Source: Bacteroidales bacterium (lineage in GTDB: Bacteria; Bacteroidota; Bacteroidia; Bacteroidales; UBA932). From it: 64,000 bases of DNA. Below the pieces are notes generated by a model, which worked only from the letters and a program-made list of their open reading frames with translations, ran no database searches and was not told where the DNA came from. The stretch covers positions 1 through 64,000 of the forward strand of contig JAGCXP010000053.1 of the NCBI GenBank assembly GCA_017961345.1, in the 5' to 3' direction. Below, piece by piece: positions 7,815 through 16,296 of this stretch. Within the stretch, counting starts at the first letter, position 1, and every line of letters begins with the position of its first letter. The translations under genes were made by a program, and so were the position numbers.

Positions 7815-9101
7815 CTAGAGAACTGACTGATAAACTTGTTTGACCTTGGCCGCCGCATTGACCCATTTGATGGCGTTGACCTCATCGTGCCCAAAGCGTG
7901 CGGCTACGTTCGCCAGGGCGGGATAGGTAATCAGACCGTAGATGTCATCCGCCATCGCGTCCACATCCCAGAAGTCGGTCTTGAGCGCATAGTGGAGAAT
8001 CTCCGCGCATCCGGACTGCTTGCTGATGATGGAAGGGACATACGTCTGCATGGCCTCCAGCGGGGAAATACCGAAGGGTTCGCTGATGGAGGGCATCACG
8101 TACACGTCGGAAAGGGCGAACATCTTCTGCACGTCCGCTCCGCGCAGGAAGCCCGTGAAGTGGAAACGGTCGGAGATGCCCAGCCGGGCCACGTGGTGAA
8201 TACAACGGTTGAGCATATCGCCGCTACCGGCCATCACGAAACGCACGTTGTCGCAGCGTTTGATAATCTTGGCGGCCGCCTCAATGAAATACTCGGGCCC
8301 TTTCTGGTAGGTCACGCGGCCGAGGAAGGTCACGATCTTGTCCTTGACGCCGCGCTCGACCTGGATATTCTCCCGGCCGCTGAAGTCCACGGCATTGTGG
8401 ACGGCCACCACCTTGGCGGGGTCGGCTCCGTACTTGTTGATACAGATGTTGCGCGTAAGGTCGCTCACGGCGATAATCTTGTCGGCTGCCATCATACCCT
8501 TCTTCTCCAGGTCGTACACACGCGTATCGATGTTGTCGTCGCTGCTGCGGTCGAAGGAGGTCGCGTGGACGTGGATCACGAGGGGCTTGCCGGTCAGCTG
8601 CTTGGCGGCGATACCGGCGAGATAGGTCAGCCAGTCGTGGGCGTGAATCACGTCGAACTCGTCCTTGTGCTCCATCGCAATCGTGGCGCCCACCATCGCG
8701 TAGCGGGCCACTTCTTCCATCAGGTTCGCCCCATATTTGCCGGAAAATTTGTATTTCTGGCCGTACTGGATGCGGAAATCTTCGACCTGACGATTGCGCT
8801 CCTCCTCCACGATGGTGGAGAAATCTTCCGGAGACACATACGGAATCATATTGGTACCGATATGGACAAACTGGACCTTGCCCAGGAACTCGTCCACGGT
8901 CTTGCTGGTCAGATCGACGGGCACGTCGCTCGCGTTGATGATTTTCACGGCGCTCTGGTCCTCGTCGCCGCTGGCGGAAGGCATCACGAAGAGGACTTCC
9001 ACGTCATTGGCGGCCAGGCCCTTGGTCATGCCGTAGCAGGCGGTACCCAGACCACCCGCAATATGGGGAGGAAACTCCCATCCGAACATCAATACTTTCA
9101 T
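7815..9101 (-). CDS. GT4 glycosyltransferase, glycogen synthase-like
   Basis: A 428-residue GT-B glycosyltransferase. The start MKVLMFGWEFPPHIAGGLGT carries the Gly-rich donor-sugar loop typical of starch/glycogen synthases and GT4 enzymes. HAHDWLTYLAG is near residue 152 and the E-x7-E signature appears as SEPFGISPLEAM (about 345-356). The neighbours on both sides (debranching enzyme 3 bp upstream, GH57 2 bp downstream) argue for alpha-glucan elongation using a nucleotide-glucose donor. Whether the donor is ADP- or UDP-glucose cannot be told from sequence. Confidence 0.92.
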   Translation of the reverse strand: MKVLMFGWEFPPHIAGGLGTACYGMTKGLAANDVEVLFVMPSASGDEDQSAVKIINASDVPVDLTSKTVDEFLGKVQFVHIGTNMIPYVSPEDFSTIVEEERNRQVEDFRIQYGQKYKFSGKYGANLMEEVARYAMVGATIAMEHKDEFDVIHAHDWLTYLAGIAAKQLTGKPLVIHVHATSFDRSSDDNIDTRVYDLEKKGMMAADKIIAVSDLTRNICINKYGADPAKVVAVHNAVDFSGRENIQVERGVKDKIVTFLGRVTYQKGPEYFIEAAAKIIKRCDNVRFVMAGSGDMLNRCIHHVARLGISDRFHFTGFLRGADVQKMFALSDVYVMPSISEPFGISPLEAMQTYVPSIISKQSGCAEILHYALKTDFWDVDAMADDIYGLITYPALANVAARFGHDEVNAIKWVNAAAKVKQVYQSVL

Positions 9102-9104
9102 CGT

Positions 9105-11042
9105 CTATTCCTCCATTTTGTTTTTGGCAATCAGATACTCGCACCACAGCAGGGCGGACGTCGCGCAGGCCGAGGAAATGGCGCCGTGGGGCTCGTGCGG
9201 GGGATCCCCGTCGTAGAGCTCGGAGAAGGCGCCCACGCCGTGCTTGCTGACATCTTCAAGGAATCCTTCAAGCAGATATTCCGCACGCTTGGTGAAACTC
9301 CGGCCGCGGAGGCGGAAGTTGATGTCGATGTAGGGGCCGAGCCACTCGGGCCAGGCGCAACCCTGATGATAGGCAAGGTCGCGTTCCGTCTGGGATCCCT
9401 CGTACACGCCGCGGTAGTTGACGTTGCGGGGAGAGAGGGAACGGATGCCGCGCTTGGTCAGCAGTTCGCTCTTGACGCTGTTCATCACCTGTCCCTGAAC
9501 TTCCTCGTCCAGCGGGGAATAGGGAACGAAGACGGCGACCATCTGGTTCGGACGCACCTCGAAGTGACCGCCGGCGTTGTCCACGTAATCGGCCAGCCAG
9601 CCCTTCTCTTCGCTGTAGAAGAGGGGTTGGAAGTTTTCCGCGGCCAAATCGCGCACATGGCTCCACTTCTCGACGAAAACGTTTTTCTTCGGGCCGTACT
9701 TGCCTTCCATTTCGAGGGCGAAGCATAGGGCGTTGTACCACCAGGCGTTGGTGTCTACCTGGTAGCCGGCCCGCTCGGTGACGGGATAGCCGTCCACGTA
9801 GGCGTTCATCCAGGAAAGGGCCACACGGTCCATCTGGGCCCAGAGCAGGCCGTTGGGATGCAGGGTCACTTCCTTGCGGACGCCGGGAGCATAGCTCTCG
9901 ATAATGCCCTTGACGGTCTTGCCGTACTTGGCCCACACCCCCTTCTCGTCACCGGCGAAGGCGATGTACTGCTGCAGCGCGTTGGCGATACGCAGCGGCG
10001 CTTCCACCTGCGTGGTGCGGCAGAAGAGGCGTTCCTGTTCGTCGGCAATCAGGTTGTCGAGGATTTCCTCGAACTCGTCGCAGTCGCCGTTGGCATAGAG
10101 CGTCAGGCCCGGCAGGGAAATGACGGTCTCGCGGAGCAAACCCGTCTCCAGCCAGGAGAAACCGGCGCAGATGCGCTTGTGGCCGCCCCGGTTCTGCTTG
10201 AAGAGGTCAGCGTTGGCAATCAGCAGGTCCTGGAAATTGTCGGGAGAAGTCATGTTCCTGGCAATCTCGTCGTAACGGGCCTTGAGGCCTTTGGTCGCCA
10301 CGGCATCCACGCCAGCCGCGACAATCAGCACGTCGCCCTTCTTCAGGTCCACCGAGAAGTCACCCGGCACGAAGAGGTCTTCGATGCAGTCGAAACCGCG
10401 GCGGTACTCGTCGGAGTAGGTCACGTCCTTGTACCAGCAGGGAGCGTATTTGAAGGTGGACTTTCCGCTCAGCTGCAGGTTCAGCGTCGGGAAGCCCGGA
10501 TACATCTTGAAGGAAACACCGCCCTCGATCGTCCGGGCGTTCGTATCCGCCTGGTCGTTCTGTTTCGTAAGGGCGTGGATGCTGCGGAAAGCGAGGAAGG
10601 GGCGCAGGGTCATCGTCATCTTCGACGGCGACTCGACCACTTCGTAGCGGATCATCACCTGGTCCGCATCCGGCGTCAGCAGGATCGATTTCTTGAGCAT
10701 GATTTCACCGACCTTGTAGGTAATGGTCGGAATCGGGTCCACATCAAAGTCCACGATGTACTTGTGACCCTTGGGGTCGTACTGGTCGCCATAGCAGTGA
10801 ATGCCGAGGTTGAACTGGCGTCCGCCCAGGTGCAGGCTCTCATCCAGCGAGGAAAGCAGCATGTACTTTCCGCCGCCGAGCGCATCCACCGGTACGGCCA
10901 GCAGACCATGGTAGCGCCGGGTGTTGCAAGCCGCAATGGACATGTTGCAATAGGCACCCGTCTTGTTCGCACTGATGATTTCGCGTTTGAGCGAATACGA
11001 CAGGTTCACAAGCTCCGCTTTGTTGAATTTGATAAATGCCAT
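9105..11042 (-). CDS. Glycogen debranching enzyme (amylo-alpha-1,6-glucosidase type)
   Basis: A 645-residue protein resembling the bacterial glycogen debranching enzymes that hydrolyse alpha-1,6 branch stubs. The N-terminal beta-rich domain (about 1-270) has TGAYCNMSIAACNTRRYHGLL, the substrate-facing motif of the family. The C-terminal (alpha/alpha)6 glucosidase region has NGDCDEFEEILDNL, VDTNAWWYNALCFAL (about 431-445) and HQGCAWPEWLGPY (about 562-574). It is the first gene of the glycogen operon; a -7 element lies about 35 bp upstream. A 6-bp palindrome, ATATAC-CGT-GTATAT (11041-11055), touches the start codon and could affect initiation. Confidence 0.92.
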   Translation of the reverse strand: MAFIKFNKAELVNLSYSLKREIISANKTGAYCNMSIAACNTRRYHGLLAVPVDALGGGKYMLLSSLDESLHLGGRQFNLGIHCYGDQYDPKGHKYIVDFDVDPIPTITYKVGEIMLKKSILLTPDADQVMIRYEVVESPSKMTMTLRPFLAFRSIHALTKQNDQADTNARTIEGGVSFKMYPGFPTLNLQLSGKSTFKYAPCWYKDVTYSDEYRRGFDCIEDLFVPGDFSVDLKKGDVLIVAAGVDAVATKGLKARYDEIARNMTSPDNFQDLLIANADLFKQNRGGHKRICAGFSWLETGLLRETVISLPGLTLYANGDCDEFEEILDNLIADEQERLFCRTTQVEAPLRIANALQQYIAFAGDEKGVWAKYGKTVKGIIESYAPGVRKEVTLHPNGLLWAQMDRVALSWMNAYVDGYPVTERAGYQVDTNAWWYNALCFALEMEGKYGPKKNVFVEKWSHVRDLAAENFQPLFYSEEKGWLADYVDNAGGHFEVRPNQMVAVFVPYSPLDEEVQGQVMNSVKSELLTKRGIRSLSPRNVNYRGVYEGSQTERDLAYHQGCAWPEWLGPYIDINFRLRGRSFTKRAEYLLEGFLEDVSKHGVGAFSELYDGDPPHEPHGAISSACATSALLWCEYLIAKNKMEE

Positions 11043-11076
11043 ATACCGTGTATATTAAATCGCACAAAAGACGCGG

Positions 11077-11084
11077 CAAATTTA
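11077..11084 (-). promoter_or_regulatory. Predicted -7 element of the glycogen operon
   Basis: Minus-strand TAAATTTG matches the TAnnTTTG consensus, about 35 bp upstream of the debranching enzyme start. No good TTTG -33 box is seen at the usual spacing, so the call rests on the -7 box and the location. Confidence 0.4.
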
Positions 11085-11107
11085 CAAAAAAATTCTGGAA
11101 AAAGAGG

Positions 11108-11115
11108 TATATTTG
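11108..11115 (+). promoter_or_regulatory. Predicted -7 element of the GT2/GT-C fusion gene
   Basis: Plus-strand TATATTTG matches TAnnTTTG and ends only 8 nt before the ATG at 11124. A transcript starting there would be leaderless or nearly so. It diverges from the glycogen operon promoter. Confidence 0.45.
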
Positions 11116-11123
11116 CCAGCAAG

Positions 11124-13226
11124 ATGCGCAAACTCTTTCTGGTTGTCCCCTGCCTCAACGAAGCCGACGTGCTCCCGCTTTCCCTTCCCCGGATGCTCAG
11201 CGCGCTGGATTCGCTCGGCGGCACCGTCCCCGAAGGGGAAATGGAAACGGGCATTCTCATCGCCGACGACGGAAGTACCGACGGCACGGCGGATTTTCTG
11301 AAAACCTTTCCCGACCCGCGCGTACAGCATCTTCCCCTGCCCCACAGCGGGCAACAGGGAGCCATTTTGGGCGGCATCCGGGCGGCGCTGGAGCAGGGCG
11401 CGGACGCCGTCATCACCCTTGACGCGGACCTCCAGGACGACCCCGAGGCCATTCCGCAAATGGTGGAAAAATGGCTCGGCGGAAAACAGGTCATCTATGG
11501 GATCCGCAACGACCGGGGCCGGGATTCCGCCTTCAAGAAAACCAGCGCCTGGCTCTTCTACGCCCTGATGCACCTTTCCGACAGGCGTCACATCCCCGGC
11601 CACGCCGATTTCCGGCTGATGGACCGCCGCTGCCTGGAGGCGCTGCTGGAAAAAGCCACCCCCTCCGGCGATTTGATTCGCAACCTCGTTCCCACCCTGG
11701 GCTTCGACGCGGACACCGTCTTTTACACCCGGGGCGACCGGCCGGCCGGCGAGAGCAAATACAACCTTTTCCGGATGATGGGACTGAGTTGGAAGGGGCT
11801 GCTTGCCCAGGCGCCCGTCTGCCTGTTTTTCCTCATTCTGCTTACTTTCACGGCCTTTTTCCTGACCTCCATCGACTCGCCCTTGCACGATGACATGGTG
11901 GCGCACGGTGGCTACATCCGGCACGATTCGGCCTGGTACTTCATGGGCGGAAAATCCTGGGTGAACGGCCTTGTTCCCTATGTGGATTTCGCCGATTCGA
12001 AAGGTCCCCTGCTCTGGCTTTTCTATGCCCTCGCCTACCTGATTTCGCCCCGCTCGTGGATCGGCGTTTTTTGGATCAACGCCCTCGCCTACGTGGCGAC
12101 CGCCGCCCTGCTCTTCCACCTGAGCCTGTTGCTGACCTCCTCCCCGAAAAAATCGCTCCGGATCGGCGTTCTGCTGAACTTTTTCTATTTCATTCCCCTG
12201 CTGATTTTCGACGACAAGGCAGAAGCGCTCACCCTGCCCTTTGTCGCACTGTCCCTGCTGATGGCCGGGAAATCCCTCTGGGGAAAAGGCGGCAGTTTCT
12301 TCCTTTGGGGCTTGGCTTTCGGCGCCATCCTTCTGATCAAATACAGCGTTGCGGCCATGACGGGTATCTTCCTGATTGCCATGCTCTTGCGTCTGAGGGG
12401 ATGGAAGTCGTTCCTGAAGGCGGCAGGAGGGGCGCTCGGCGGTTTTGCCCTTATCGTCGTACCCGTATTGGCGTTGCTATGGCGGGAAGGTGCGTTGGAG
12501 GCCTTCTTTCAGGAATATTTCCTCAAGACCTTCCTGACCATCAACAACATCCTGGATGCGAACGACCCCGGAGAGTTCCTGCGCTATGAGATGCTCGGCT
12601 ACATGGCCGTGGCTGTCGCCGGGACGCTTTCCGCCGCGGTTGCGCTCAAAAAGGCGAAATGGTTTCCGCCCGTCGCGCTCGCGTGGTTCCTTCTTTGCCT
12701 CGCGCGTTACGCCCGTACCTATTATTTTATTCCCGTGGGCACGCTGATGGTTTTCACCGTCCTTGCCCTTTTACGCTGCTTCGAGCGGGATTTCGGCTGG
12801 AAACGCTATGTTTTCGGGACGCTGATAGCGGGCGCGCTTGTCTTTTTCGGCATTTCCAACGGTTGGACCTACAAGGAAGATTATTTCTATGGACGGGAAA
12901 TGAACCTCCACCGGGAACGGGCGCAGGCCTATATTCATCTGGTGGCCGAAAAACGCCATCCGCGGGTGCTCTACTGGGGCTGCGGCGATCACGGCTACGG
13001 CATCCGGGCGGAGGACCTGCCCGCCTGCAAATACTGGGCGCTCCAGGCGGGAAGCACCCCGGAAATGGATGAGAATCAGGAGAATACCGTCAAAAACCAG
13101 TTGGCGGATTTCATCTTTATCAACACCTACGACTGGGAGCGCGAGCACAAACTTTCCGAATACGGATACATACGATGCCCGAAGCCGGAATTCGGCCCCT
13201 ACGGCGTATTTATCCGAAAAGAATGA
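11124..13226 (+). CDS. GT2 polyprenyl-phosphate glycosyltransferase fused to a GT-C-like membrane domain
   Basis: A 700-residue protein. Residues 1-225 form a DPM1-like GT2 domain: VVPCLNEADVLP (7-18), IADDGSTDGT (46-55), the metal-binding TLDADLQDDP (98-107) and ADFRLMDRR (161-169), ending in the ESKYNLF signature. This domain normally loads a sugar onto a polyprenyl phosphate. From about 230 come many hydrophobic helices with features of GT-C/ArnT-like transferases, such as the acidic HDSAWYFMGG (267-276) and DFADSKGPLLW (288-298), then a short C-terminal soluble region. The start at 11124 follows a TATATTTG box, and longer upstream frames lie antisense to the debranching gene. The natural reading is an enzyme that both charges the lipid carrier and uses it, but the acceptor is unknown. 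Confidence 0.88.
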   Translation: MRKLFLVVPCLNEADVLPLSLPRMLSALDSLGGTVPEGEMETGILIADDGSTDGTADFLKTFPDPRVQHLPLPHSGQQGAILGGIRAALEQGADAVITLDADLQDDPEAIPQMVEKWLGGKQVIYGIRNDRGRDSAFKKTSAWLFYALMHLSDRRHIPGHADFRLMDRRCLEALLEKATPSGDLIRNLVPTLGFDADTVFYTRGDRPAGESKYNLFRMMGLSWKGLLAQAPVCLFFLILLTFTAFFLTSIDSPLHDDMVAHGGYIRHDSAWYFMGGKSWVNGLVPYVDFADSKGPLLWLFYALAYLISPRSWIGVFWINALAYVATAALLFHLSLLLTSSPKKSLRIGVLLNFFYFIPLLIFDDKAEALTLPFVALSLLMAGKSLWGKGGSFFLWGLAFGAILLIKYSVAAMTGIFLIAMLLRLRGWKSFLKAAGGALGGFALIVVPVLALLWREGALEAFFQEYFLKTFLTINNILDANDPGEFLRYEMLGYMAVAVAGTLSAAVALKKAKWFPPVALAWFLLCLARYARTYYFIPVGTLMVFTVLALLRCFERDFGWKRYVFGTLIAGALVFFGISNGWTYKEDYFYGREMNLHRERAQAYIHLVAEKRHPRVLYWGCGDHGYGIRAEDLPACKYWALQAGSTPEMDENQENTVKNQLADFIFINTYDWEREHKLSEYGYIRCPKPEFGPYGVFIRKE

Positions 13227-13229
13227 TTG

Positions 13230-13910
13230 TTAATACCCGGATGACTGCGGAGCCTTCGAGGATGAAGACTGCGGAGCCTTCGAGGATGAAGACTGCGGAG
13301 CCTTGGAAGATGAAGATTGCGGAGCCTTGGAGGATGAAGACTGTGGAGCCTTAGAGGAAGAAGAGTACGGCTCTACGGACGAAGAAGACTGAATCTGCTC
13401 TCCCGATGAACTTCCGCCCGTTTCCGGATCGTAATGTTCATCCGTCTCCACGAAAAATGTCAGGCGCATCTTGTTGCCGGCGGCATCCTGGACACGAATC
13501 ATCGCATTTCCGACGGCAATGGGCCGGATCAGAATCGGGAATCCGGTGGCCATATATCCATCCTCGGAGACCGTCGCCGTAGAAGTGGCGGGCTTGACAA
13601 ACTTCAACACGTCCTCGGGAGTCACGGTCCATCGGACCTCTCCGGGGTAGGACTGAGGGTCCGAATACGCCCCTTTTCCGATGCACAGGGCCACGTTGTA
13701 ATCCGTCAGACCGATGGCGCAGGGGTTTGTGACCTCCTTCCAGAGGTTGTAATCGAGAATCTTGGCCTCGAAAGACTCAAAATCCACCGGATCGGCCTGT
13801 CCGCCGCCATCCGGAGCGGGAGCGGGCGAGGCATTCTTCTCGGAACAGCCCACGATGGCGATGCCCGTGGCAAGCACCACTGCGGCAAGGAATATCCAGA
13901 TCTTTTTCAT
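13230..13910 (-). CDS. Lipoprotein with five C-terminal SSSSKAPQ repeats
   Basis: A 226-residue predicted lipoprotein of unknown function with signal peptide and lipobox AIVGC (Cys22). The central region (about 40-165) is probably an all-beta domain; the stretch VRWTVTPEDVLKF and the following Ile/Val-rich segment suggest an Ig-like (Big_2-type) fold. The C-terminus holds SSSSVEPY and then five perfect SSSSKAPQ units before SSGY. Such Ser-rich linkers are well known from Fibrobacter surface proteins and are unusual in Bacteroidota. The ATG at 13910 was chosen for the clean signal peptide. The gene converges on the GT2 fusion gene with only 3 bp between stop codons. Confidence 0.82.
   Translation of the reverse strand: MKKIWIFLAAVVLATGIAIVGCSEKNASPAPAPDGGGQADPVDFESFEAKILDYNLWKEVTNPCAIGLTDYNVALCIGKGAYSDPQSYPGEVRWTVTPEDVLKFVKPATSTATVSEDGYMATGFPILIRPIAVGNAMIRVQDAAGNKMRLTFFVETDEHYDPETGGSSSGEQIQSSSSVEPYSSSSKAPQSSSSKAPQSSSSKAPQSSSSKAPQSSSSKAPQSSGY
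13243..13362 (-). repeat. Five 24-bp tandem repeats coding SSSSKAPQ
   Basis: Units of 24 bp at 13243, 13267, 13291, 13315 and 13339 differ at only a few third positions. They encode the eight-residue unit five times in the C-terminus of the lipoprotein. Such an array can change copy number by slippage. Confidence 0.9.
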
Positions 13911-13941
13911 GGCCTTATTCTCTCTTTTACAAACATTTTGG

Positions 13942-13973
13942 CAAAAATATGTACAAAGTGGGAGAAATACAAA
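13942..13973 (-). promoter_or_regulatory. Predicted promoter of the SSSSKAPQ lipoprotein gene
   Basis: Minus-strand TATTTTTG (13942-13949) is preceded after a 20-bp spacer by TTTG (13970-13973), a good match to the Bacteroidota consensus. It predicts a leader of about 25 nt. Confidence 0.55.
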
Positions 13974-13982
13974 TATATTTTC

Positions 13983-13990
13983 TATTTTTG
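13983..13990 (+). promoter_or_regulatory. Predicted -7 element of the GT-C-like gene
   Basis: Plus-strand TATTTTTG lies 26 bp upstream of the ATG at 14017, in the divergent region shared with the lipoprotein promoter. Confidence 0.4.
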
Positions 13991-14016
13991 ACCTCGTATT
14001 CGTAAGGAACCCGTCT

Positions 14017-15162
14017 ATGAAGAAAGACCGCTGGATTACCGTCGCCTTTGTCGTGGCCATCCTCATCCTGTCGCTGCTGGCCAGGATTCAACTCCTGCCC
14101 CTGGAATCGGGCGACTGGAAGTACTGCGTAGCCGTATGGATGGAACGCATTCAGGAACTCGGCCCCTGGAAGTCCCTCTCGATCCACATTTCGGACTACA
14201 GCGCCTCCTATATGTACCTGATGTGTATGCTGTCCGGCTTCGGCAATTCCCTGTACGCCATCAAGGGCGCCAACATCGTTTTCGACTACGCCGCCGCCTT
14301 CGTCGTGTTCCTGCTGGTCAGGCAACTGACCGGCAATTCGCGCAAAGGCATCGCCGCCCTCGCCCTCACCCTGCTCTGTCCCACCGTAATCATCAATGGT
14401 TCCTGGTGGGCCAACTGCGACATCATCTACTGTTTCTTCCTGCTCCTTTCTCTTCTTTTCCTTTTCAAGGACAAGGGGGCGCTCTGCTGCGTGATGATGG
14501 GAATCGCCTTCTCGTTCAAGCAGCAGTCCCTGTTTCTGCTCCCCTTCCTGGCCATTCTCTGCGTCAAGGGGAAGGCCCTCAAACTTTGGCATTTCCTCTG
14601 GATTCCCGCCGTCTTTTTCCTGGCCCAGATTCCCGCGTGGATTGCCGGGCGGCCGCTGGGCGAGCTGCTGGGCATCTATTTTTTACAGGCCGGCGAGTTT
14701 CCCTACTGCACCCTGCACTTTCCCAATTTCTACGAATTTCTGGATGAAAACACCCTTCACTGGCATCATATGGAGGCCATTTCCGCGGTCGGGCTGTGTT
14801 TTGCCTTCGGCGTGCTGGGCGTCCTCGCCTGGATCGTTTGTACGCGGAAATTCAAAATGACGCCGGAGATTTTTATCACCCTGGCCATGCTGTCCGTCAG
14901 TCTGGCCCTCTTCACCCTGCCCCACATGCACGAACGCTATGGTTTCCTCGTGGATTTACTGGCTATCATCTACGCCGTTCAGCGTCCCCAAAAAGCGCCG
15001 CTTGCCCTGGGCTATCTCCTCATTTCCCTCCTCTCCTACATCCCCTTCCTCAATGGCACGTATGTCATTCCCATGATTTACCTCGCCCTCGCCATGCTGG
15101 GCCTGAATATCCTGCTCGCCCGGGATCTGGCCCGGCAGATTTCTACCTCAGATCCAGATTGA
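14017..15162 (+). CDS. GT-C-type integral membrane glycosyltransferase (Gpi18/mannosyltransferase-like)
   Basis: A 381-residue polytopic membrane protein with about ten hydrophobic segments and an N-terminal anchor (VAFVVAILILSLLARI). A loop after the first helix carries acidic residues (LESGDWKYC), and a late loop has the HERYGF motif (about 308-313), typical of GT-C enzymes related to Gpi18 mannosyltransferases that use polyprenyl-phosphate sugars. The donor could be supplied by the GT2 domain of the neighbouring fusion protein, an inference from proximity only. I chose the ATG at 14017 because it gives a start next to a TATTTTTG box; longer frames run back antisense to the lipoprotein gene. 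The 3' end overlaps the convergent porin-like gene by 20 bp. Confidence 0.82.
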   Translation: MKKDRWITVAFVVAILILSLLARIQLLPLESGDWKYCVAVWMERIQELGPWKSLSIHISDYSASYMYLMCMLSGFGNSLYAIKGANIVFDYAAAFVVFLLVRQLTGNSRKGIAALALTLLCPTVIINGSWWANCDIIYCFFLLLSLLFLFKDKGALCCVMMGIAFSFKQQSLFLLPFLAILCVKGKALKLWHFLWIPAVFFLAQIPAWIAGRPLGELLGIYFLQAGEFPYCTLHFPNFYEFLDENTLHWHHMEAISAVGLCFAFGVLGVLAWIVCTRKFKMTPEIFITLAMLSVSLALFTLPHMHERYGFLVDLLAIIYAVQRPQKAPLALGYLLISLLSYIPFLNGTYVIPMIYLALAMLGLNILLARDLARQISTSDPD

Positions 15163-16168
15163 GGCCGACGCCGGCGAGGACGCAGTTGAGCGCCCCGTCG
15201 CGGTTGAAATAGACGAGATGGAGCCGGACCATTTCGGAATGGGGGACGGGGAAGAATTCCAGTCCGCAGCCGGCCTGCCAGCTGTCGGTACCGTCGGGAA
15301 GCATCGGATCTTCAATGCCGGACTGCTTGTAGTCCCAGGTGGCTTTCCCGAAAATCCGCATCCACTCCGTCGCGCGAACCTTGAACTTGGTCACGGCGGA
15401 GAAATCCTTGAAGAACGTGGGACGGTCAAGGTCGAGGCGATGGACGAGCCCCAGGTCGACAAAGGCGATTTCCCCGATATGGAAGCGGTTGCCCAGGCAG
15501 ACATAAAAATTGTAATGTCCCTTGGCCCGCTCGAACGCGTTGACGGACCAACTGTGCTGCCAGACGCCCTGCCGCCCCTGCAGCAGGATGGAATAACCGA
15601 GCAGGTTGGAAGCCCGGTTGCTGTAGAGGCTATTGCTCACCTGCAGCCAGAGCGTTTCATTCTTGAAATGACGGGCGCCGTTCAAGGCGTAATTGTACAT
15701 TCCGCTCAGCCCGCTAAAAAACGCGGGACGGATGTAGATATCGTAGGAAGTCGCCTGGTACTCGAATCCGCCGCAGGCGACATAAGTCTTTCCACCCAGA
15801 ATCTCCCAGTCGTTCTTACGCCAGGACAGGTACAGGTAGTCAGTCGCGCTCAGGTAGTTACCATCCGTGATGGCTTTGTTGAAACGCTGGCGGAAACGAA
15901 AGAAAAAATGCTTTGCAAAGGTACCGGTGAGTTGCACCCGTAGATAATCACATTTGAAGAGGAAATCACGGTTCTCCGTCGCAAGGCTGACGCGGCCCCG
16001 CAGGTTCAGGTGCCAGTCAAACTTTTTGCTCTCCTCCTTTGCTGCGGCTTCTTTTTCCACGACCGCTTCATTCCCGTCGCCCTCTTCGACAGGAGCGGGC
16101 GCAGCGGAAAGCAGCAGCGGCAGAAAGAAGAAAAACAGAAGGAAAATTCGTTTCATCACGTGTTTCAT
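15143..16168 (-). CDS. Outer-membrane beta-barrel porin-like protein
   Basis: A 341-residue protein with a signal peptide (LFFFFLPLLLSAAPA), a short acidic/Lys linker (about 26-48) and then a long all-beta region rich in alternating aromatic strands, ending GVGLNLDLR. Length and pattern resemble phosphate-selective (OprO/OprP-like) porins of Bacteroidota; the substrate is unknown. The first ATG is at 16168, but a minus-strand -7 box, TACATTTG (16173-16180), ends only 4 nt upstream, so the ATG at 16156 (MKRIFLLFF) may be the true start. Confidence 0.75.
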   Translation of the reverse strand: MKHVMKRIFLLFFFFLPLLLSAAPAPVEEGDGNEAVVEKEAAAKEESKKFDWHLNLRGRVSLATENRDFLFKCDYLRVQLTGTFAKHFFFRFRQRFNKAITDGNYLSATDYLYLSWRKNDWEILGGKTYVACGGFEYQATSYDIYIRPAFFSGLSGMYNYALNGARHFKNETLWLQVSNSLYSNRASNLLGYSILLQGRQGVWQHSWSVNAFERAKGHYNFYVCLGNRFHIGEIAFVDLGLVHRLDLDRPTFFKDFSAVTKFKVRATEWMRIFGKATWDYKQSGIEDPMLPDGTDSWQAGCGLEFFPVPHSEMVRLHLVYFNRDGALNCVLAGVGLNLDLR

Positions 16169-16172
16169 AATT

Positions 16173-16180
16173 CAAATGTA
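16173..16180 (-). promoter_or_regulatory. Predicted -7 element of the porin-like gene
   Basis: Minus-strand TACATTTG lies immediately before the first ATG (16168). Transcription from it would favour the internal ATG at 16156 or a leaderless message. Confidence 0.4.
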
Positions 16181-16227
16181 GCGAAAAATACGGCCGAAAA
16201 TCCAGGGGAAACGCAGTCTTGTAACAG

Positions 16228-16285
16228 TTTGTCTTTTTTGGGTAAATTTCTTATCTTTGATGGTACCTTCCCTTGGCTATCTTTG
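16228..16285 (+). promoter_or_regulatory. Two tandem overlapping promoters
   Basis: First promoter: TTTG (16228-16231), 20-bp spacer, TATCTTTG (16252-16259). The TTTG of that -7 box (16256-16259) can serve as the -33 box of a second promoter whose TATCTTTG is at 16278-16285 (18-bp spacer). Both read into the metallophosphoesterase at 16297. Confidence 0.6.
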
Positions 16286-16296
16286 CATAAACCTCC

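Noticed and set aside
9858..11123. A longer N-terminus for the GT2 fusion protein
   Set aside because: This part is antisense to the debranching enzyme gene. The GT2 domain begins normally at 11124, just after a promoter box.
13243..13362. A CRISPR-like array
   Set aside because: The 24-bp units are directly adjacent with no spacers and encode a Ser-rich protein repeat.
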